From: Panonychus citri
Taxonomy: Eukaryota > Arthropoda > Arachnida > Trombidiformes > Tetranychidae
Reading direction: 5' to 3'
DNA: 64,000 bases
Assembly: GCF_014898815.1 (NCBI RefSeq)
Contig: NW_026515482.1
Coordinates: 1,302,001-1,366,000, forward strand
The notes under the pieces are model-generated. The model ran no database searches. It was given only the letters and a program-made list of their open reading frames with translations, and was not told the origin of the DNA. Position 1 is the first letter of the stretch. Every line of letters begins with the position of its first letter. Both the position numbers and the translations under genes were made by a program. Shown piece by piece: positions 1 to 13,600 of the stretch.

Positions 1-1913
1 TGATTTGTTTTTGGGAACGGATATCCTTTCACTGTTTGGATTTAAATTGTCACTATTAAGATGGTTAAAAAATTCACATACGAAAATCAATTAACCATAA
101 CTTACACCTTAACCTAATACCTTTACGGTCAAGGTTTAATTGTTGTTGTTGTTTTTTAATTGTTGAAATAAAGCCAAGGTTAATTAACCATTTAAATGAC
201 AAAATATTATTATTAATATTTCATATTGACCCCAAAAAAATTGACTTGAAAAAAAAAGTTAAATCGTCAAACAATTAACAACAATTAGTTAATTATAGGG
301 AGAGTTATTAATTTGACAAGGTTGTTAATATTGGTTAATTGTTGATTGTTAAAAGTTGATCAAGATTCAAACCTTTCCAATAATTTAAATTGCTCATCTT
401 ATAGTAGCAGTTGAACAACAATTAATGAAACAATTAACAGGGAAAGTTGAGGAAAATTATTGAGAAACAATTTTCTAGAGTGATAATTAAGATCTTTAAT
501 CATCATCATCATCTTTAATTGTTAATCATCAACAACCATGAATAAATAACCACCATTGAAGGACATTTAATTACAATTAAAACCTACAAAAAAAAAATAG
601 TTTCCACTGATTGTTAACAATCAAGGTCTTAATTGTTGGAGCCTCTAATCTAATCCTTCATAGATTTTGAATGGAAATCAATTTAATATTAATTTTCCCT
701 ATGAATTAATATTTTTTTTCAAATGATTAACAATTTAATCATCAAACAAAATCTGAATAATTATTGATTACCTTTTTGATTAAAATCTTAATAGTTAATT
801 AAAATATCAACTAATGATTACAATTGTTGACATTGAAATTATTGTTGAACAATTTATTACATTGAAATCAGTTGATCTCATGTAAATCATAATCATCTTG
901 GTTAATGGTTAAGGTCACAATCAGTTAATCATGATACTAATATTATTAATTTTATTATTACTTTTAAATCAATTGGTAAATTGTTGATCATCTGTAGCTT
1001 CAGGATAATCAAACAACATTAAATTGTTAATCACAATCATGTCTATTCAACAAATCATCACAATCAATTTTAACCAATGCTTTGAAACAAATACTATCCA
1101 TGACCTTAATCATGATCCTTAATTGTTAACAATCAAAAGTATATACAACAATTAATAAAACAAGTTTCATAGCTTTTAACTTCTTGTAATAATCAACTCA
1201 TCTTATCAAATTATTATTAGTTAATTTAATCATTATTACCTTGGAAAGGATTTTTTTTTCATATAAATAATAATCAACTAACAATTAACACTCACACACA
1301 ATCAACTAATTTACTGGAATAGTAAAAATGTAAATAAACAATTAACTTAATCAACGATTTCCAGTTTCTCATCAAAATCAGTTTAATAATTTTTTTCACA
1401 ATTACATTAACCTAACAAATTGTTGTTAATCAATTTGATTATCATGATCAATATATATACACAATTAATTGTTGAAAGGTTACTAACAGGTGAGTAGTAA
1501 CAATTAATATTAAATTGATTATCAGCTTTTAATTTGATTGTTGAAGTGAGGAAATAAAAAATATCAACATTGATCAGAATGAGATTTTAAGATATTAATT
1601 GTTGATTAAATTGTCTTCCTACAAGAGAGTGAAAAAAAAGTAAGCTAATTAGATTTAATCTAATCGGCTTGTCTATCGTTAATTGTTCTGGTCGCAATTA
1701 GATTTGTTAAACGTTAATTGTACTGATCCGAAACAATCAAAAGTCACAATAAATTGACAGTGAATTAACAATTAACTAACTAAACTCAAACAAAAGGAAA
1801 AAGACAAATTTTTACCTCTAAAGTGATTAACTAAATAGTTTGTTGATTATTCAAGTTGACAATATTGTTCAAGCTCAGTGGTAACTTAAGTAGTAACAAT
1901 TAGTTAATCATTA

Positions 1914-1932
1914 GGAGAGAGAGAGAGAGAGA
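1914..1932. repeat. (GA)n microsatellite
   Basis: Short uninterrupted GA dinucleotide run in gene-free DNA. Confidence 0.9.
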
Positions 1933-4602
1933 TAAAAAATTAACTAAATTAAACTACATACGACATGAAGTACAATCAACAATCAGTTGATTGTTGATTT
2001 TTTTGTTGTTTATTTGAATCAATTGTAAACAAAAGGCAACTACAAGTGTCAATAGTTAGTGAAACTTTTTCAGTTGTTGTTTATTATTTAATTGTAACAC
2101 CGAATTGGCTAACAATCAAATTAATCACGTTCCAGGTCAATCATCATTAGAGATCACAAGTCACACTAATCAACTAATTGTCAACAGACACAATCACCAG
2201 TTTTACTTAATTATAAACTGATTGATTAATCTAAATCATCGGTGATCAACATTTCTCGCAAATGATTAAGTTAATTGTTGGACAATTTAATCATGATCAT
2301 CATTAAACATTTGAAAATCCTCTTCTTATAATATGAATACAATTGTTTTACATTTTGATTGCTTTTTTTGAATCTTATTTAAAACAATTGATTAAGAAAA
2401 TAATCAAATCAAATCTATTTTTAGTCTTGTTAAATTGTAAACTCGTTAGTTAATTGTTATTATCATTTAGAGGGAAAATTACTGTTAATCATTGTCTTTT
2501 TTTCCTCTCTTGATTAACTTTTCGTTTATCACTGATTAGTTGATTGTTGTCACTGATTGGAAAACTTTTAATTTCTCACAAGTGTAACAATTTATTTCCT
2601 CTTTTTTTATGGTTGATTAATGGTCCACAATTTAAATTGTTCAATCAAAAAGTTGTTACATAATTTAAATTATTATAATAAAAATTAACGTTCATCTTAT
2701 TGTCTTAATCATTTGATTATCAATTGTTATCAACACAATTGATTGGTAATTTGAATTAACAATCAATTGATATTAATGATGAAAAAAAATTTCAACATTT
2801 TGATTAACTATTAATATTAACAACGACTAATTGACAACTTTAATTGTTACAATTAAAGGTCAAGGTAATTGCTTTGATGACAATGGTCAGTTTTGGTAAT
2901 TAACTTAATCATCATTTGTCTGAATCAATTTTTTGTGATCACAATTTAATTTTCTTGCTAATTCAATTGGACAATTTAACCTTTTTTCATAAATAAATAT
3001 ATTTGATTTCAAATGTTTTGCAATTAAATCAATTCAATGTATCACAATTTAGCTAATTTTTTGTTAATCACTCACCTTGATTTACTTATTCAAAAGTTAT
3101 CATAAGTTATCACAATTAAATTTTGACCTAACTAATTATCATCCCAAAAGTAATTAGATGTTTATAATTACAACAATATAGTAATGAATAATTAATCAAT
3201 CAGTTGATCACCAATGAGATAATCTTAATCCAGTTGAAATTTGTGTCAAATTGTGATGATATTTATGTTTTTTAGGTAACCAGACAATTGACAACAATTA
3301 ACTGATCATTGTGACAAATTAATTTAATTACTAAATCGTACAACTAATTGAATTGATTTCCTTCAATTTTTGCAGATAATTTAACGTGTTAACAATCAAC
3401 TGATTGATCAATGAATTAAAAGTTTTGGAAAAAAAAATCCTCGATTCTAATCAACTTTTGGAAATGTAAATCAAGTCCATTAAACTTAAATTACAACAAT
3501 TAAGTAGACAAGTGAGAAAAAATTAAAGCCAAGATTAAATTAAAGGTAAAATCATTGAACCAATCAAGTGATTTAAAATTAAATGTAACAATTATTACCT
3601 GTATTACAATTAAAGTTAAATCATCTTGAAACAAGGTAATGATTAAAAAGTTAATCAAAACAACGGCAAGAAAAAAAAACTTTAATTACTTGATGATGAT
3701 GTTGATTAACACTTTAATAACTGATTTCAATACTGATTAACGATACAAATTGTAAAAGGTAAACATTGTTTGCTAATTGTTACAATCAATTAATCTCAAT
3801 CATCGTTAATTGTTACAATTTTTAATTATTACGATGGAAGAGCGAAAATTGAATCCAATGTATTAATATACAAGTTGATTGACTAATCATCTTGATCTCA
3901 ATTTGATTATTATAATCCAAATAATTGTCAACAATTTAGACAAGAAAAGTAAATCAACAAACAATTAACAAATCAGATTAAATAAATGTCACATAAATGA
4001 TACACGGAAATGACAATTAAACTGATTGTTGATAGAAAAAGTTTTGTAACTTTCAACCAATTAAACAATGATAACATAATTAAAATAATCCAATTGTAAT
4101 GATATTAATATGATTGATTAATGGTTAAAATAGTAAATTAAATAAAACCTTCAATTTAATGACAATCAAAAGATGAGATATTTGTTAATCATCAGCATGA
4201 TGATATTAAATTGTGAACATAGAATAGTTTAATTACAATTAAGTTAACTTGTTTGACATCCGTGTTAATAGTAGATACTTGATGATGATGATGATGATTC
4301 TGTTAATTGTGACAATATGTATGTTAGGAAGTAAATAATATATCAACTTTTTTCATGCTCCATAAACTAATTGAACAATCAGTTTAATTATAATCATCAT
4401 CATGATAACAATATAGTAATAATAATCATCGTAATAATCATTTGAATGGTAATAACAAGTTAATTGTGAACGAAAGTAAAAAAAAAAGTTGTCAAATTGT
4501 TCAACAAATGAATTGAATGGGAAACGAAATTTATCAAAATGATAAATCATATTTTCTCAACCAAAAATTGACATTGTTTCCATTTACCACCCTCACAATT
4601 AT

Positions 4603-4635
4603 CCACCGCCACCACCACCACCACCACCACCACCA
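4603..4635. repeat. (CCA)n trinucleotide microsatellite
   Basis: About ten CCA units with one CCG variant near the start. It is not part of an open frame with other coding character. Confidence 0.9.
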
Positions 4636-5111
4636 ATATATCACATCCTCCTCCACTTAAACCTCCCACTTCCACCTTCATCTACTCATTAAATTGCACT
4701 TTAATTGTGATTTAAATCGTTAGTGATTTACAACTTACGATCACGATAAAAGTTCATTTATCAGGTTGATCTTTGAGAAAGTAAAATCGATTGATTTTAA
4801 AATGCTAATAATAAACAGTAACTTAACAATTAGTTAATTGTAGGAGGAGGTGGAGTAGGAGGGGGAATAGGAGGTGATGATGATGATCATAATGGAGGAG
4901 GGCTAATGAAAAGATAACGGTAAAAACTTTGAAGGCGTTGTGATTGATTAGCTGATTGATTATCTTTAGGTTAATTGTTTGGCTTAATTTGTTGATATTG
5001 AATTGTTGTTATGTTTGTAATCATTTAATCAGTTATTTTGATTGTTAATTGTTGGTGTAGAGGGCGCACATTAGAGTGGGAAAGAGAAAGTAAAGAAAGA
5101 GATGATAAAAG

Positions 5112-5150
5112 AGTAGAGAGAGAGAGAGAGAGATGATGATGATGATGATG
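5112..5150. repeat. Compound (GA)n-(GAT)n microsatellite
   Basis: A GA run passes directly into a GAT run about 750 bp upstream of the receptor start codon. Such GAGA runs near arthropod promoters can bind GAGA-type factors. That role is inference here. Confidence 0.85.
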
Positions 5151-5903
5151 ATAAGGATGATGAAGAAAGTGAGTAACAAGTTTCTCTCCATTCTCAATGT
5201 AACCATGATTCTGAATTCACTCACTTTTCAGGCTTTCACATGAAAAGGAAAAGTGAGATTTTCTATTAAGATAATAGTTAATATATTTAATCATCATAAT
5301 TAATAATCAACAATTTGGACACTTTTTTTCTGCTCAACAATTTAAATCAACATCACCAACGATGGAGATACAATGTCAACTATGAATGCAAAATTTTTCG
5401 TTGTGAAGTGAATGTTTATTAACGAAAATAATTTTTTCTTCTCGTTTTTTTATTCTCGAAATTAAGTTTTCCAATTCTTAGGAAATTACCTTTTCCTTGA
5501 TTTTTTTGCCTCCATCTCTCTCAGGTTCTTCTTCGTAATTAAATTAAATTGCGTGCAAGATTCACGATTGTGACAATTAGTGAGAGAAAGAATCAAGAGA
5601 TTGCAACAAAGTGGGGAGGGCAAAGAAAGAGAGAAAGAAAGAAACACAAGACGAAAAGTTCTAACGAATCTGAAAAAAGTTTCTCTTGATCGTTACGACG
5701 AAAAAATTCTCACTTTTTCCCCTTCGAATTTTCAACTTCGTTGTAAAAGAAAACAAAACTCCAACGAAAAGTTATACAAATATAAGTTTGTTTTCTTTCA
5801 CTTAATCATCGTAGCAACAGAAAAGAAAAGTTAATCATCTTTAATTGTGTTAAATTGAAATCAAATTGAATCAATCTTGTTAATCCAATCAATCATCATC
5901 AAT

Positions 5904-7639
5904 ATGGTTCAACCTTCAAGTGATAACCATTGTTGTTATGCCCGGAGAGATATAAGATTATCATCATCAAAAAAATCAGCAACACAATCAATTAAATCAC
6001 CATTACCATGTTCCTTGACCCTTAATTGTAATAATAATAATCAACACAAGTCTTCACGGAAGTTGATTAAAAACAAGACGCTGGCGATGAATGATTTATT
6101 ATCATCAAATGATACAAAGTCTTTCAATGGCAAATCATCATCACCATCATCACAATTATTATCATCATCAATTAAATCACCATTCACTTCATTGAATAAT
6201 ATTTATTATTGTTATTATTTTGTTTATTACCTATTATTTACCTTAATTGTGACTATTACATTGTTACCTTCACAATTACCAGCATTTGCAGTAGCCCAAC
6301 AGGTTGACCCATCAATAGCCACCCCAACACCTCCACTTCCTCCTCCAACATTGACCTCTTCCTCCTCCTCCTCGGTCACCTCACCTCTGACCCCTTCAGT
6401 TAATTTAACCTCCCAAGAGCCGGTAATTGTTTCACCAGGAGATGAGGCTTACATTGAATGTTTAGTCAACAATTTAGGTGCTCACACTGTCCTTTGGAAA
6501 TCAATTAATCCAGTTAAGGAAAGTGACAATGGTATCTTATTGACCGCGGGTAAGGTCAGGGTCACTTCAGATCAAAGGTTTTCAGTTATCCATCGTCCAA
6601 GTAAGTAAATATTTCCAACAATTAAAATCTTCCAACAATCAAGTTGAATTTTTTTTTTCCTCAATCAATTTTCTTACTTAAATTGTTTTCCAACAAAATC
6701 ATCATCATCATTATTAGTTGTCATTCTTAATGATATTACATCATTTAGTTAATCATCTTGATGATTTAAATGATTTACCTGATGGATGTTAATTGTTTCA
6801 ACTGTATCTGTGAATTGTAATTGTCTTTTGTACTTAATTGTTGATCAACAATTAATAGTTTAACGTTGTCTTAATTTACTGTTTTCAATAGTAGGGATTT
6901 GGTGAAGATTTTTGATTTTTTTTCCAGCAATTGATCAACACAATTAAATAAATTGTGATGATGGTTAATTGTCCGTGATTAACGTTAAATTGTGAACTTG
7001 AAACCAGAATCATTAAGATATTCAATATATCATCAGATGAAACTTTTTCCCATGGTTTTTTTTTCTCAATAATTTATTATTAATTGTCAATGATTAATCA
7101 TCGTATTGCTGGTTAATCATTATTATCATTTAATAGTTCAATCAATGATCAAGACAAAACAATTAACTTGAATAAATATTTATGAATGGATTCCCATGTT
7201 AATCATGATCAGGTTTTACTTTTCAATAAGATTACGATCAATTCAAAGGTAAACAATTAACTTACCTAATTATATAAATGGTTAAGACCGATTAGTTGAT
7301 TGTAGTAATAATTAAAATAATCAGATAATGATTCATATTTACAGATAATCAATGATCAGGTTAACCAAACATGAGTTGATATACAATTTACAATAGGAAA
7401 AGATTTGTAATTCATTCCTGATAATCAATAAATTGTCTGTCGATGAGAAAATGATTGTTATGATTAAGAAAAAGTTTATCAAAACATAAGCAGCAATTAG
7501 ATAAACAAATCACTTAAATTGTCGTACAATTAGTTGATTGTTGAAAAATTTTCGATTTTTCTTTTTCTCTATTCCAAAAAGTTCCTTCTAACTTTGAGTT
7601 TCTCTCTCATTCTTTACCTCACACCTTCATTTCATTTCA

Positions 7640-7670
<31 letters not shown>

Positions 7671-10600
7671 TTTCTTCATCATCTCCATCCTTATCTCCAT
7701 CCTTATCTTCATCTTCATCTTCATCTTCTATATATTTCTCTGAATTTCCATCGCCTCATTCCTCTCATTCTATCTCCTCTTCACCTTCATCATCTTCCAC
7801 TTGATTCAATGTTAATTTCATCCTTATCTTCATCTTTATCCTCCTTTTCTTTATATAAACTTTCTCTCTCATTTTCTTCCTTCATCTTCATCATCTTACT
7901 CTTTCTTTATTTTTCCATTTTTACTCTAATCACTTTCACTCTCATTTCCCGCTCTCAATTATCGTTATAATTGGTCTTCTTTTCATCATCATCTCAAGGT
8001 TGTTTTTGAACTATTTGATAAAAGGAATCATTTCCATCTTCATCTTTATCATCATGATCCTCATCCTCATCTTCATCCTCATCTTAATCACCATTCGCTT
8101 CAGTTTCTTTTCAAATGATTTATCAATAGGTTGACAAGAACCTTTTTCTTTACCATCAACCCTTAGGCCTTTTCCCCATTATTTTTGTATATCTTGTGAA
8201 GTTAATTTCTTTACTTCGTATTAAAAACCATTATCATTACATTGATTGTTTGATTGTTGCAATCAAATTTACCTTTTTCCATCTTCAATCATTTAATAGT
8301 TTCACTTTCTCTCTCTCCCCTCAATTCAGGGTGAAATTAATTCAATTAACAATTCGAATCATCATCTTAATTAACTTCAGCCAAAGCTGATTAGGTTTCT
8401 ATTTGTCAATCTTATGTGAACCTTAATTTATATAAATTAACAGAAGAAAAAATAATCAAATTGATTGGGAAAACTTTTTCTCTTCTTGGAACTGAATTAA
8501 ATTTAATCGTTACACAAGAAAATCATCATTTGAATGTTTCAACAATAACAGAAGAAAAAAACTTTCAAACAATCAAGTAAATCATTGATTTTCCTGATAG
8601 TTTGATTGTTATGTTTACTCATTCATTTGATTAACTTTTACAATTTTATTTGGTTGTTGATTTAATCAATGAGAAGTAAATTATTACATTAATCATGATT
8701 AACTAAAATCAATTTTTCATTTTTCTTTTCTCCAATTTTTTCAATAAATGACAATCAACAAACAATTGTCTCTCATCACCATGGAATTGATAATCAATTG
8801 GTTCTGATTATCAACAATAATCAACAATAATCATAATTTGCAAATTGATAATTAATGATAATCACAATAATCTAATTGTTTACAATTAAGATGGTAATTT
8901 ATGGATTCTTAAAATTGAGAAAGTTTATCCAAGTGATTCAGGAATTTACGTTTGCGAAGTTAATTCTGAACCTCGAGTTAGAATTGCAAGATTATTGAAC
9001 ATTTCACCGTTCGATAGTTCGGCAAGTACAGCTTCGTCTTCGGCCAATGTGACCTCATCTTCGACAGGAACAGCAACCGCAAGTTTCGCTGAGGTAGATC
9101 ACAATTATACCGATTGTTGTATTGAAGAAGGTGTTCCGTCAATGTGTCACGGTTTCTGTCAATTTCGAGGGTTAATTTCGAGTCGCGATCCACCTCAGGT
9201 CATCCATCGGTGTATCTCCTTCCTTCCGTCAATAGCCAAGTGTTTAGCCGATGGACGTAACCATATGCCCTGTTGTAAGCGACAATCAATTCCGTCCGTT
9301 TGTCAGCCCGTTTGTATTGGTAATTTTACACTGACCACAGTAACTGACCATTTCGTTTGTATGGACTATGCTGCACCCCTTTTGGCCTGTATCGCTGAAG
9401 GTGTTCAAACACTTCCCCCACAACCTAAAGAAATATCAGCTGAACCCGTTTCTCCAACAGAGATACTGATTAAATGGTCAAAAGCACCAACGAAACAACA
9501 ACAATCACTCATCGATTGGTATCAAATCAATATAACTCAACTTAATTCATTTGATGAATTTGGTGTCACCGAATCGGCATCGATATCGGATAGTTCATCT
9601 TCCGGTGATGGTGACTCGTCATCACCTCCACCACCACCTCTTTATGGCCTAAGAATAACAACCAGAATCAATGGTACTCTCGATGAATTTAAAGCAACCA
9701 ATTTAAAACCATTCACGATGTATGAAGTTACCATGTTAGCGATAAACAAATTTGGTACTAGTCTACCTTCATCAACCGTTCGTACCTTAACCCTCAGTCC
9801 ACCTAAAAGTAAGGATAAAGAGCCTAATTCTGTGAAACCTGTTCGACCAGCACCCGAATTACCAGATATTAAAAAGTGTTGCGTTGATAATGGCCTAGTT
9901 TTAGATCGTTGTGTCGATATACTTTGTGATCCCGTTCGAGCCGATGAGGCAACTATAACCGATATAATGATCTGTGCCCCTTGGGCCAACATTACCTTTA
10001 AATGTATGGCTTCGGGAATCGATCACACTGATTGTTGTCGAGAACGCGGAGTCTCATCTACTTGTCTTCCCTTTTGTGAAGGTACAGTTAAACGGCTCGA
10101 TTTTAGGCACTTCGTTTGTCTCGATCATATGTCCTCTTATACCAATTGTATTCTCGATTTCCATGGCGTTCTCTCAAGTCCACCAAGTGATTTTACCGTT
10201 GCTTCGGTTCACCATGATTGGGCTGTTCTTAAATGGTCACCACCTAAACGTTTAGGTGAGACAATTTTAAGGTACAATGTTCACTGGCGGGAATCATCGA
10301 AAGACGAAGTGACCAATTATAATGTTTCGTTAGCTAAATCGTCACCTTACCTATTGGACGGACTTAAACCTGGATCAAGGTATGAAGTTTACGTCGCAGC
10401 GGAAAATAAATATGGTGCTAGTCGAGGGTCAAGTCGTGTCATCTTTTTAACTCCACCCGTTGAGGAACCAGAACCCGAAGAGGAAGCACCAAAGGCTTAC
10501 AATGAGACCGCTTGTTGTGCCAGAGCGGGAATGAAAAATTCATGTTTACCCCTTTGTAATTATCAAATGAAGGTCTCAGATGTACTCGCATTGGCACCAA

Positions 10601-13600
10601 CCTGTACCGAGTCAATTTCAACCCTTGTTAGATGCGGTGCTGGTGGACGGAATCATATACCTTGTTGCCGACGACGTGGAGTGGCCATGGGCTGTTTAAA
10701 TCTATGTGCAGGTTTAGTTGATGCTCCACCCTTGTTATTGGCCTCAAGATGCGCTGAAGATTTGGGCTCGATCATCCAATGTATGGAAGAAGGTTCAGAA
10801 ATTATTCCTCCCATGCCGATAGATTTTCACACCGTTTGGGTCAATAGATCATCAGCCCATGTAGCCTGGGACATGGTACCCGAACATAAAATGGATCATC
10901 TTAAATATCAAGTTCGTTATGGTAAAACTGACATGGCTGCTCCTTTACACCCGTTGGAACACAGTTCGTCAATTAATGTAACCGGTACCATGGAAGCGGT
11001 AATAAATGGACTGGAACCCGATTCAGTTTACTCGCTTTACGTTGTGGCCATGAACGATTTCGGTATCTCTCTTCCCTCGCTCGTTTTACTTATCAACACA
11101 ACCGATGAAACTCACCCAGGAGCATCGGGTTTACCCAAATCGGCCACAGTAGGTCCACCTCATGATATCGAAATCCTACTTCAAACGGTCGACTCTTTGA
11201 CCTTTAAATGGTTACCACCGCTTTACATTCAACCCGATCGAACGGTTTCTTATATTGTCTATTATCGAGCAGTTAATGGTACCGAAGCTGAACTACTACC
11301 AAAAGCGACCGAAAAATGGATTCGAGTTGAAACTAATTACAATTCAATGATAATCACCAATTTAACCTACAATACACAATACGCGATTGGAATACAATCA
11401 AAAACCGATCGTAATGAGACCTCAGCTTTAGGTGAAATCGTTCTCGTTTGGACTGATCCAGCTATTCCTGCCTCTGTTAATCTCCCGTTGATCATTCCCG
11501 CTGGACCAATAGTCGAAGGTACCAATATAACAATCCTTTGTGTCGCAATGGGGACACCAATGCCGATCCTTTCACTTTACGTTAATGGACAATTAAAACG
11601 CCGAGAGGAGAGGCGACACATCTCATACCAATTAGCAAACGTTGATCGCAATCTATCATCGATCGGCTGTTATGCCACCAATGGATTCGGTAAAGACGCT
11701 CAATCGGCTCAATCAACAATGCAAGTTCTTGTCAAATGTAAGTCATAACAGTTGAATATTATTCCGTCCAATCAGCTGATTATTAATTTCTTTCCATCAA
11801 TTTCAATTCAGTTAAACCCAAAGCAATGGCAACGCCGCCAACATCCTCGGCTTACCAATCGGGTGCCGCTAAACTACAATGCGAGGTGATGGGTAACCCA
11901 CAGCCGAGAGTTTATTGGTACAGGGAGTCAAAGAATCACGTTCAGATCATTCAGGATTCCAATACGGTGTTCATCCAGACACCACACATCATGGTGAGTA
12001 CTGAATCAATCAATTAATCAACTGAGAGAGAGAGAGAGTAAAAAATTCACTCCAAACAATCAACTAATTTAGTCAAAGTGATTGAATCTCTTCATTAGTT
12101 TTTTGCTACTTCGAAAAGCTGATCTTTTGATTTTTCGATATGCGAATTGGATTTGATTTTAATTTGATTCTTTAATTGTGATTACATTTCACTTTCTTTT
12201 TTACTGATTTGTGATTTGTTTTTTTTTTTGGTTTCTCTGATTAATTGTTAATTGTTTAATTGAGAGGACAACTAATGAAAAAACTTGAGACAATCAGATT
12301 AAGGCAAATATCCAAGTTGAAAGATTAACTTGATTAGATTAAGAATTAACTTTTTTTTTCGTCATTTAGTTAAAAGGTTAATTTGATTGTTGGGTAAAGT
12401 TTTCACTGTTAATTGGTTGGCAATTTAACAATAATCGTAACCCGTATTTTTCAATTACAATCAATTAATTTTATGTCAATCGGGTTAACAATTAACCACA
12501 TTACACTCAATCACTTTGAATCAGATTAAATTGATTGGCAACAATTTAAAAATAATTCGGTTGTAGTTTTTGTTTTATTTTTTCATTAGACACAATCAGT
12601 TAATTGTTGTTGGCTTATTATGTATTCTGTTAATGTTTTCAAATCAATTTTGACTAAAAGCTAATCAACTTTACTCTAATTGTAATTTATTAATTGTCGT
12701 TGAGATTTGTTGTTGTTTTTGTTACAATTTAGTGTAACAATTTGTATTACAATATTGATTGATTAATTAATTGTACGACATAAATTATCAGGTAAATCAG
12801 TGAATTAAGATTGTAATCAGTTAGAGTTTGAAAACAATTTGTCTAACTGATTGTTAACAATTAAGGAAATTGTAATGATTAACATTTATGAGCACAAAGT
12901 TGATTAATAGTTTGACAATCATGATGAATGTTAAACATTATCATGACAATTAACTGATTCAGTTGGAACTTGAATCAAAAAATAACACAGTTAATGATAA
13001 ATTACCTTAATTGTGAATATAAAAGATGACAATTTAAGTTAAATTTCAATAGTTAATAATTTTCATGGTTAAATTAAATAATTGAATAGGGAAAGTTAAA
13101 TCATCATCAGTTTGATAATCATTAATTTAGTTACACTTAATTGTTGTGATGAAAAAAAATTAATTTAATTTAATGATGACCCTTTTTTATAATTAAATTG
13201 ATGACAATCATTATGATTACAATCAAATATGATAATTATCATTTGAAAATTTAATTGTTATCATTGCTTTTAATTTAGTGACAGAAACTGTCAACTTTTA
13301 TTCAATTTTAACAATACAATTAATAAACTGGATTAGTTAACAATCAGTGTGATGATAATTTATTTTAACAATCAAATAACAACCAATCATCAATTTTAAC
13401 TACAATTATCTTTCCATCACAATTTAATGACTAATTAACAAGTTGAAGCTTAAAATTTGATGATAATGATTAAGATAATGATAATACAATTTACTAATCA
13501 AAAATCAAAGAGACAAGAACAACAATTAGTTGATCAATCTGAATAAAAAGTAATAACCTTTTTTATTTGTTAATTTAAATTGTTCAACTTTAATGATTAA

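Larger units (their letters stand above)
1..5903. other. Gene-free AT-rich region upstream of the receptor gene
   Basis: I see no coding exon here on either strand. The only longer open frames (for example 4353-4550 minus and 5580-5834 plus) are low-complexity and lack any recognisable domain. The DNA is made of repeated short words such as TTAATTGTT and AACAATTAA plus GATGAT and GAGA runs. The last few hundred bases probably contain the promoter and 5' UTR of the gene starting at 5904, but no convincing TATA box could be tied to it. Confidence 0.6.

Noticed and set aside
4353..4550. Minus-strand 65-codon open frame
   Set aside because: Tyr/Asp/Ile-rich translation of ATCATC-type repeats with no domain or splice context.
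7534..7743. Open frame of 69 codons in receptor intron 1
   Set aside because: It is read-through of the CT/TCATCT simple sequence with no domain, and lies inside a well-supported intron.
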